Source: Tanytarsus gracilentus
Lineage: Eukaryota; Arthropoda; Insecta; Diptera; Chironomidae
Assembly (NCBI GenBank): GCA_038502055.1
Contig: JAXRKN010000040.1
Location: 496,001-560,000, forward strand
Direction of reading: 5' to 3'
DNA length: 64,000 nt
This document shows positions 55,895 through 64,000 of this stretch, one piece after another (position 1 is the first letter of the stretch; every line of letters starts with the position of its first letter). The notes below the pieces were generated by a model. It did not search any database and was not told where the DNA came from. It saw only the letters and a program-made list of their open reading frames with translations. The translations under genes were made by a program, and so were the position numbers.

Positions 55895-58759
55895 TTTTTT
55901 GCAGCTACTGCAACACGGGAATTTAATTCTATTTTGTTCCGAATTCCAATTAAAACTAAAATTGAAAACGTTGCGGCTTCACATACAGAGTGTGAGTGGG
56001 TGATGGAAAAAAGATGTATAGATTAGAGTTTTCGTGGAAAAAGAGAAAATTTTCAATGTCTGGGTCAAGAAGTTTACAAGGTTCATGCGTGTTTAATGTC
56101 ATGGCATAAAATTTTTAAACAAATTTAAAGTGATTGAAAAAAATTTATGTTACAAATCCAATAATCGAATCCCACACAGAAATTCGATCATCTCCGGCGT
56201 GTGAGTGGGAAAATCGGAGAAAATCATTCAAAGCGGAAAATAGGTAATAGCATAAACTGATGGTATTTTCAATTTCCACTTATTGAATGTTTTCTCTCCA
56301 TCAACTTCCAGCTCGTGGAAGCCACAGGACTCTCCTCTCAACCGTCCATGCCATATTGAATTAAAAAAATGTAAAAAAGAAAGCTTAGAGAATTTAATGG
56401 AATTTAATTCAACGACATGAAACTCATTCATTGCAATGAGAGTGTGAAAATTAATTTACAAAGTAAACTTTATCTTTCGCACGAAACGGCAAATCGTCGT
56501 TTGTTCAAAAAAATTCGAGGATAATCAACGAGTGATGTCGCGTTGAGAAAAAAATTGAAATGTCATCGTGTGAAGCCCATTTGATACCACGTTCACTCTC
56601 AATCATCATCAGTGTCACAGTTAGTTTTCTTGATCCTTGTATCGATCTCTAATCTACAGCAAATGTATAAATAAATCCTCCTACGTTTGTACGCCAACTC
56701 GCATTTATATTTCATTTCATAAATGGAATATTTTTCTCCATTTGTCAATTGATCTCGGCAGACTGAACAAAAAGAAAACGAAAATCTTCTCAAATCAATA
56801 CGAAAATTTTACATTTAAAGCGTGATGCTATTACAGAGAAGCGGATAATAATATTGTTTACATTTTAAAAATAGGAGAACAAAATCTTAAAATTAGATTG
56901 TTTGAGCGAAAAGCGTGAAAGCGAGAAAAAGACTGTGAAGCTGTTAAAATTGCGTAAACAAAAAAAACGAGAGTGAAATATGAAAATACAATGCTAATAA
57001 ACCTTCTGGAATTTCTCTATTTTGGATTCAATCATTTTTGTAAAATTAATAGCCACATTTATAAAAGTTTGTCAAAAATACTAAAATAGTTTTTAAAATT
57101 GTCGACCTAGAAAATTCACAAATTTTTTATTCTCTTAAAATATTCATGTTTAAAAAACTGTCGCTCAAATTACATCATCACTCGTTTTCGCTAAAAATTA
57201 CCATCTCATAAAAGTTTATTTCATTCTTCAGTTGACCTTCACTCAATTTCCATCCATTTCATTCTCCACTTACTCGTGCATAAATTTTTTTTCATGACTA
57301 AAGTATCTCCCAAACCACTTTTGCACTTGACTGATTTCAAGTTATTATATTGCAATTTCGTTGTATAAGTGAAACATATTCAGAGTGAGAATGAAAACAA
57401 AAAGAAAAAAATACTTTCCATTTCTTTTCGTTTAGCGCTGCGCCAATTATTCAGAACTGAGGAGGAAAATATATTGCTGTGTGCTACCTTCATTTTAATT
57501 TTCATTATCACGCTCATTTTTCATTTCACCGCGCGCGCACTTTGAGACCACGAAAATTTATGAAGTCCGAATGTTTAATAAATAAGCGCCCGGCGTCATC
57601 ATAATTTTTATTGCTGGTAAATTTCCATGTTAATGATCCACGCGATCGACGCCGGTAAAAGTTGCTGACTTTAGTGTAGCATAAAAATATTTAATCATAA
57701 TTTTTTAGCATCAGTGAGAATATGAAAGTTTAATTATGTACCAACCTCCAAATGAGCAAATTTTTTTGTGGTCGAATGATAAAATAAAATTTAATTTTAT
57801 GAGCTACTCGCAGCATAATCACGTCATGTTCAATTAATTATTTGATGTTTGTTGTAGCAATTGTTGTTCACTCAATGCTGATGGGGTTTATTTTGACAAT
57901 TAATTAGATAACAGCCACATTAAGGAGAGTGGGTTCTTTTTTCGAGTGAAACTAATTGAATAAAATTTGAAATTCAATTTTGCTAGCGGTAAAAATTTAC
58001 TAGACGATGATAATAAAATGATGAATTAATTATCATTTCACTTTTTACAAGTAGAAAATTTTCCCCTTTCATCATTCGCTAATTTTTCAATAATTTAAAT
58101 CAACGTGTGTGCATTATGCGGATTTATTTATAACATCATAGCATGAGGACTATTAATTATAGCCGCAAAATATTGGTTTTCCATCATCGATTTTTATCAT
58201 CATTCGTTGACGTTTGAAAACTCAAAATAAAAATACTGAGGTTTAATTTATTTAAATGCAATCGAATTGAACACGTGCAATTTTGCGAGTAATGACATAT
58301 CTCTCGATCTCTTTTCTCTTTAACGATTTTCGCATGTCGATATATGAAGAGAGAATAATAAAATAATGTGGCAGATATACAACAACAACATAACAATGAG
58401 TGATCAATATGCGATTGTCATGGGATATTATTTTCCATTATGTCGCATTTTATAGGTGAAAATAATCATTAAATAATTATTTGGTCATTGTAGTGTCGTG
58501 CAAAAGAGAACATTATTACTCCCCCTTTTTATGACCACATTGGTCGTTATAATTTTCAATATTGTCGAACGAAATGTGAAGTTATGTAATTTCTTCTCAA
58601 TTATTTTAATAAACGTCGAATGGAGGTATGACTGCATTAAAATGTTGCAGTTTAAAGACTTCTCAAAGGAAACAATGCCACAGTGAAACATGAACGCACC
58701 GGTTACCATTCTTATTAATATCCAGAGAAAAAAAACATTCGAAATCTGAAATTAATTTA
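55895..58759. other. upstream flank of the LRR gene, no gene seen
   Basis: This interval would hold the promoter and 5' UTR of the - strand LRR gene. On the - strand a GTGTTGCAG lies about 12 bases before its ATG and could be a 5' UTR splice acceptor. Otherwise the sequence is AT-rich, with short random ORFs and no recognised repeat. Confidence 0.55.
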
Positions 58760-58828
58760 AAACAAGATGGGTCTGCAAACGGCGTTGCCATTTCCAATAG
58801 CTCCGCTGTCTTAGATTAGTACCCCATA

Positions 58829-59570
58829 GTTCTGAAAAATGGACATTAGTAGCACTCCTGGCCGACCATGATGGACATTCCTCAAAAATCGTCAATGTCA
58901 ATAAATTCCTGATGCAATGACGAGTTCAACGACATACATGAAGCCATAGTTCTGAAAAATGGACATTAGTGGCACTCCTGGCCGACCATGATAGACATTC
59001 CTCAAAAATCATCAATGTCAATCGATTCCTCATGCAATTACGAGTTCAACGATACCCATGAAGCCATAGTTCTGAAAAATGGACATTAGTGGCACTCCTG
59101 GCCGTCCATGATGGACATTCTTCAAAAATCGTCAATGTCAATCGATTCCTGATGCAATGACGAGTTCAACGACATACATGAAGCCATAGTTCTGAAAAAT
59201 GGACATTAGTGGCACTCCTGGCCGACCATGATAGACATTCCTCAAAAATCATCAATGTCAATCGATTCCTCATGCAATTACGAGTTCAACGATACCCATG
59301 AAGCCATAGTTCTGAAAAATGGACATTAGTGGCACTCCTGGCCGGCCTTGATGGACATTCTTCAAAAATCGTCAATATCAATCGATTCCTGATGCAATGA
59401 CGAGTTCAACGACATACATGAAGCCATAGTTCTGAAAAATGGACATTAGTGGCACTCCAGGCCGGCCTTGATGGACATTCTTCAAAAATCGTCAATGTCA
59501 ATCGATTCCTGATGCAATGACGAGTTCAACGATACCCATGAAGCCATATAAAAGAAAATTTGTATGAAAA
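58829..59570. repeat. 120-bp tandem array, left arm
   Basis: About six units with period 120 bp. Units alternate between a GACATACATG/GATGCAATGA type and a GATACCCATG/CATGCAATTA type, giving a 240-bp higher-order period. The right-arm array (about 60340-60950) has the same unit but not the same alternation. Confidence 0.88.
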
Positions 59571-60339
59571 AGGACATTTTTGCACTCAGGGACTGTCCTT
59601 GGAGGGTTGTACCTCAAAACAAAATACTTCTTGCACAACTAGAGCCAAAACCCGATCTTTAGCCACAAACCCGAGTCAAATCCGACCAGCCGTTCTTGAG
59701 ATATGGCGTTCACTAAGATCGTGAGAAAGTAAGAAAGTGAGAAAGTAAGAAAGTGAGAAAGTGAGAAAGTAAGATGACTTAAATGGCTCTAACTCCTCGT
59801 AGGATCAACCGATTTCAAATCTGTTTTCGCCAGTTTGTAGGGTTTGACTAGGCCTATCATTTAAGTATAAGTTTTGATATTGCAAAATGTAATGTCTTGG
59901 CACTAGGGGCCGAAAACAGGTTTTGGAAAAATCCAAAATTAATATATAGCGGAGCTATAATAGAGAAGAAATTTTATAGCTCCGCTATATATTAATTTTG
60001 GATTTCTCCAAAACCAGTTTTTGGCTCCTAGTGCCAAGACATTACATTGTGCAATATCAAAACATATACTCAAATGATAGGCCTAGTCAAACCCTACAAA
60101 CTGGCGAAAACAGATTTGAAATCGGTTGATCCTACGAGGAGTTAGAGCCATTTAAGTCATCTTACTTTCTTACGATCTTAGTGAACGCCATATCTCAAGA
60201 ACGGCTGGTCGGATTTGACTCGGGTTTGTGGCTAAAGATCGGGTTTTGGTTCTAGTTGTGCAAGAAGTATTTAGTTTTGAGGTATGACCCTTCAAGGACC
60301 GTCCCTGAGTGCAAAAATGTCCTTTTCCATACAAATTTT

Positions 60340-60950
60340 CTCTTATATGGCTTCATGGGTATCGTTGAACTCGTCATTGTATCAGGAATCGATTGACATT
60401 AACGATTTTTGAGGAGTGTCCATCATGGCCGGCCTGGAGTGCCCCTAATGTCCATTTTTCAGAACTATGGCTTCATGGGTATCGTTGAACTCGTAATTTG
60501 ACCAGGAATCGATTGACATTGATGATTTTTGCGGATTGTCCATCACGGCCGGCCTGGAGTGCCACTAATGTCCATTTTTCAGAACTATGGCTTCATGGGT
60601 ATCGTTGAACTCGTCATTGCATCAGAAATCGATTGACATTAACGATTTTTGAAGAATGTCCATCATGGCCGACCAGGAGTGCCACTAATGTCCATTTTTC
60701 AGAACTATGGCTTCATGTATGTCGTTGAACTCGTCATTGCATCAGGAATCGATTGACATTGACGATTTTTGAAGAATGTCCATCATGGCCGGCCAGGAGT
60801 ACCACTAATGTCCATTTTTCAGAACTATGGCTTCATGTATGTCGTTGAACTCGTCATTGCATCAGAAATTGATTGACACTGACGATTTTTGAGGAATGTC
60901 CATCATGGTCGGCCAGGAGTGCCACTAATGTCCATTTTTCAGAACTATGG
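60340..60950. repeat. 120-bp tandem array, right arm
   Basis: About five inverted copies of the unit seen in the left arm. The first three carry the GATACCCATG type and the last two the GACATACATG type, so unit order is not a mirror of the left arm. Confidence 0.85.
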
Positions 60951-61339
60951 GGTACTAATCTAAGACAGCGGAGCTATTGGAAATGGCAACGCCGTTTGCA
61001 GACCCATCTTGTTTTATGTTTTCAATTTTACGAGTTCTGCAAAAATAAATCTTTATTAAAACAGAACAAAATAAAACAATCACTTCAAGCTTTTCACATC
61101 CACTTTCAGTAGCATGAAATTGAAAATGAAATCTGCTTACGAACTTTATGGAATTTATTTGTTGATACATACAACAATACATGGTAAAAGAATTTTCCAT
61201 CATTACAAGTTTATTAAATGCGAATGAGTGGCAAAAGAAGAAAATCATACACGCGTCATGAAAAATTATTTGCTGAGTGCAAATACAGATCAACTTAACA
61301 TTGTATACATATAAATTTATCGCTTCCAAAAAAAATTAT

Positions 61340-61731
61340 TATAGCTCCGCTATATCTCAATTTTGAATTACTCCAAAAATTGATTTTGAAGCTAACACAT
61401 TGTGCAATGTCTAAACTTATGTTCAGATGATGGACAGATTTTATGAGTATATAATTTTTTTAAGAATAAATTGGAAAGGAAGAGAAAAGAAAATTTTTTG
61501 AGGAGTTAGAAATGAAAAAAAAAAAAAACTTTTTAATTTAAAAAGTTTCAAAAAAAAAGTTTAAAAAAAAAAAAAAAAAACAAAAAAAAAAAAAAAAAAA
61601 TAGGCATTTATAAATTTTTTTACAAACTCAGTTGCAATTCTAATTACCTTGCTGATTTTTCAGATAAAAATACCAACATTAAAGCGGAGATATTGAAGTC
61701 GACAACGCAATTCGCAGACTCACATTGTTTT
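61340..61731. mobile_element. decayed relative of the fold-back element
   Basis: The left end, TATAGCTCCGCTATATCTCA, and the next 95 bp match the inner part of the 59975-61014 arm with many substitutions (for example the shared CACATTGTGCAAT). The right end, AAAGCGGAGATATTGAAGTC to CACATTGTTTT, matches the arm's outer terminus. The 120-bp array is absent; instead there is AT-rich filler with poly(A) runs at 61513-61600. It looks like an old single-arm copy with an internal deletion. Confidence 0.65.
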
Positions 61732-64000
61732 CATTGGAAAGTCGTTGTGCGTGCACGGGATGTAGCTTTGAAAGATTTCGACATAAATCTGATCAGAAAT
61801 TTTTACGAGATTTTATGGCTCAAAATAATTAATAATTTATGTTATGTAACATTTTGAATTATTTTGGGCCTTTTTTCGATCTCTAATGGACTTTAACAGC
61901 CTAAGGTTTAATAGGTTAAATGTAATTTGAAAATATCACAAAACAATTTTTTTTGTTTCCGCCCAAATGCTGTGAAAGCACATTCATCACTCTGTAAACA
62001 AGTTGAAAGCATCTCATATGCAATTCATCATAATAAATAAAAATGATAACGAACAGCGATACAAAGCATAAAAAATTATTATCGAATTTTTATTTTACCA
62101 TATTTACATTTTTTGAGCTCTGGCAAAAAAATAATTCCTATTTTTTCAGCAAAATACACAAAATATGAATATAGACTTTTCTCACTCTCATCGTCACAAT
62201 TTTGAACTATATCATTTTTTATGCGAGCAAAGATAAAAATCAGAGAAAATAAAAATTGAAAACGAGTTTGCAGAAAAAGGCTCAAAAAATATTTATTTGC
62301 GAACCTTCTCGCAGTATTGGAATGCGTACACAATGCTCCAATTTTATGCACACGTTATTTCAATCAAATGGCTGTTGAGTACATAAACGCACAAGAGTGA
62401 GAGAGAGAGAGACATGACGCAAAATACAGCAGCAGCATAAATAATATGAAAAGAGAAATATTTATGTGAATAGAGTGGATTTGTTTGCTGCTGCCACTGC
62501 AAATATGCAAATGGTCAAAATTGTATGAAATTAAATGAAAGCAATTTTTGATATGCCCGTCCTCTACCAATCTTTCGCACTATGTGTCACTCATAAATCA
62601 TGCAATTTGTACTAGTTTTATATAAAAATTCCCTTTTATGACTCGCAGTTATTCAAAAACTGGACATTGCGTATGTGTCATGTGCTTTACATTTCAAATT
62701 ACCACATAACATAGCCATTGATTGGAAAATTCTGTGCTAACTTTTAGATAATCAAAACGATGGATTTAAACTTTAAAAAACCTTCGTTTAGCATTGCAAT
62801 TAAACGTTCTCAATGGCGACAAATTACTGCACAAAAGCTTTGTTTTTCATTAACATCGACCAACATTCACAATGACTCGAGGGAAAAATTTGCCCATTTC
62901 TTTCGCAATTCAAATATGTGTTAATGAACTGAGCATAGAGTGAGAAATGTGGTGACAATAACCTAAGTGCCTAAAAAATACTGCTGACCGGAATAATTTA
63001 GTGAACAATTTGATCTGCAAATATTCAATATATGGAGAATTAATTGAGGCATGAAAAATTGACATTGAAGTCTGAGCAAAATGTGGGAAAAATGAAGAGG
63101 AGGACTTAAGGAATTTTATGCATTAGGTGTTGAAGGTAGAAGAAATTAGTTGAGCACTGTGGAGTAATAAAAATTAGTTAGAGATCTTTCGTAAATTATT
63201 TCTTGAATTTTTTGAATTTATCTTAAAACTTTCACATAAAAATCTGAAAAGTCTAAATCGAGCGAATTTACAAAGAGGAAATAGGCAATTTTTGTAAATT
63301 TTCTCCTCCATGTAGCAAAAAACAAGTAGCATGCAAAAAGTGTGGGAAAATAAATTTTTAAGTTGATTCTTTTTGACATTCAAAAAATTTACTTTTCTAT
63401 GCACTTTCAATTGGCTGGAAATAAATGACACATAATTGTGAATACACTCCGGAATCGTTCACGCAATCAATTGATGCATAATTATTTTTCCGTAATGGCG
63501 ATTTTTAATATAAAATTTCTATAATTTGCATAAAAGCTTAAAATCAATTCAATTCACTGATGTTTAAAAAAATAATATAAGAGAAGTGAAAATAATGAAA
63601 ACATTGTGTTCGACTGGTGTTAATAAATTGACTCTCTTCGCATAAAGCCGATGATACCGTATTTTATGAATAATTCAATTATACTATCGACGATGATATA
63701 ATTTTCCAGACATAAACTCGAAATCACATAAATGAGGATTTATAAAGTGCGAGAAATTGAGATCCAAATGAGATTTTAAGATGCCGTGAAATCTGTCAAG
63801 TGCGAGCTATTAGCGGTTTTAATGGATGCGTCTGTTTTGGCATGAGAAATTTTTTAACGAGGTTACAATGTAATAAATATTTTGATTACCTCACATGCAC
63901 AGAATCTGAGGTGATAATTTGAGTAAATTTTTCACATTACGTTCTCATACGCTCGATGTTGATTTAATCGAGAGATTAGTCACCTTTCCGCTCCTATAAT
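61732..64000. other. no recognisable feature
   Basis: AT-rich sequence with short ORFs of random composition and a GA run near 62398-62411. I see no gene, RNA or transposon end. Confidence 0.6.

Larger units (their letters stand above)
58760..61014. mobile_element. fold-back DNA element with 120-bp tandem repeats
   Basis: This is one large inverted repeat. The left arm 58760-59959 and right arm 59975-61014 are reverse complements around a 15-bp spacer. The ends read AAACAAGATGGGTCTGCAAA and its complement, flanked by TA on both sides. Each arm has a unique terminal segment (about 70 bp), an array of units of exactly 120 bp containing CATAGTTCTGAAAAATGGAC, and an inner unique segment ending in TATAGCGGAGCTATA. 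The left arm has extra GAGAAAGTAA units (about 59718-59772), largely missing from the right arm. There is no transposase, so it is non-autonomous. The TA flanks would fit a TA-targeting transposase, but the family is unassigned. Confidence 0.88.

Overview
The window is nuclear DNA from an insect, most likely a dipteran. It is AT-rich, gene-poor, has GT-AG introns and carries insect-style DNA transposons. The species cannot be read from the sequence; a nematoceran fly (midge, gnat, sand fly or similar) is a guess based on base composition and intron size. No bacterial operons, rRNA, convincing tRNA or CRISPR were seen.

Two protein-coding genes can be supported. The first is on the + strand and runs from its start codon at 18841 to a stop at 51502, over 11 shared coding exons plus alternative 3' ends. 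I reconstructed it by joining splice sites in phase. It encodes a large type I membrane protein with this order: signal peptide, copper-binding LPMO-like domain (mature N-terminal His), two EGF-like repeats, a DOMON domain interrupted by a Ser-Glu-Pro repeat linker, a second DOMON domain, a SEA-like domain, one transmembrane helix and a cytoplasmic tail. Two mutually exclusive ends are visible: a 25-residue tail (stop at 48878, AATAAA at 49137) and a 183-residue tail (exons 50882-51132 and 51202-51502). The second gene is an intronless leucine-rich-repeat membrane protein on the - strand (54194-55894), convergent with the first.

Layout: 1-18306 shows no gene and holds an almost pure A/T tract at about 7920-8490. 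18307-18840 is probable 5' UTR. 18992-39796 is a 20.8 kb first intron containing a 272-bp tandem duplication. 39868-44446 is a second long intron carrying a short hAT element with a perfect 8-bp target-site duplication and a broken BED-finger remnant. 44447-48878 holds the compact body of the gene. 48879-50881 contains a non-autonomous repeat-bearing element between the two alternative ends. 51503-54193 is 3' UTR and intergenic. 55895-58759 shows no gene. 58760-61014 is a large fold-back element built from 120-bp tandem units, followed by a decayed relative at 61340-61731. 61732-64000 shows nothing recognisable.

The most notable content is the first gene. A copper LPMO-like module and DOMON modules (the fold of the haem domain that feeds electrons to LPMOs in fungal cellobiose dehydrogenase) lie in one membrane-anchored animal protein. 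The first DOMON is split by a repetitive linker that contains a phase-symmetric 399-nt exon and a furin-like site.
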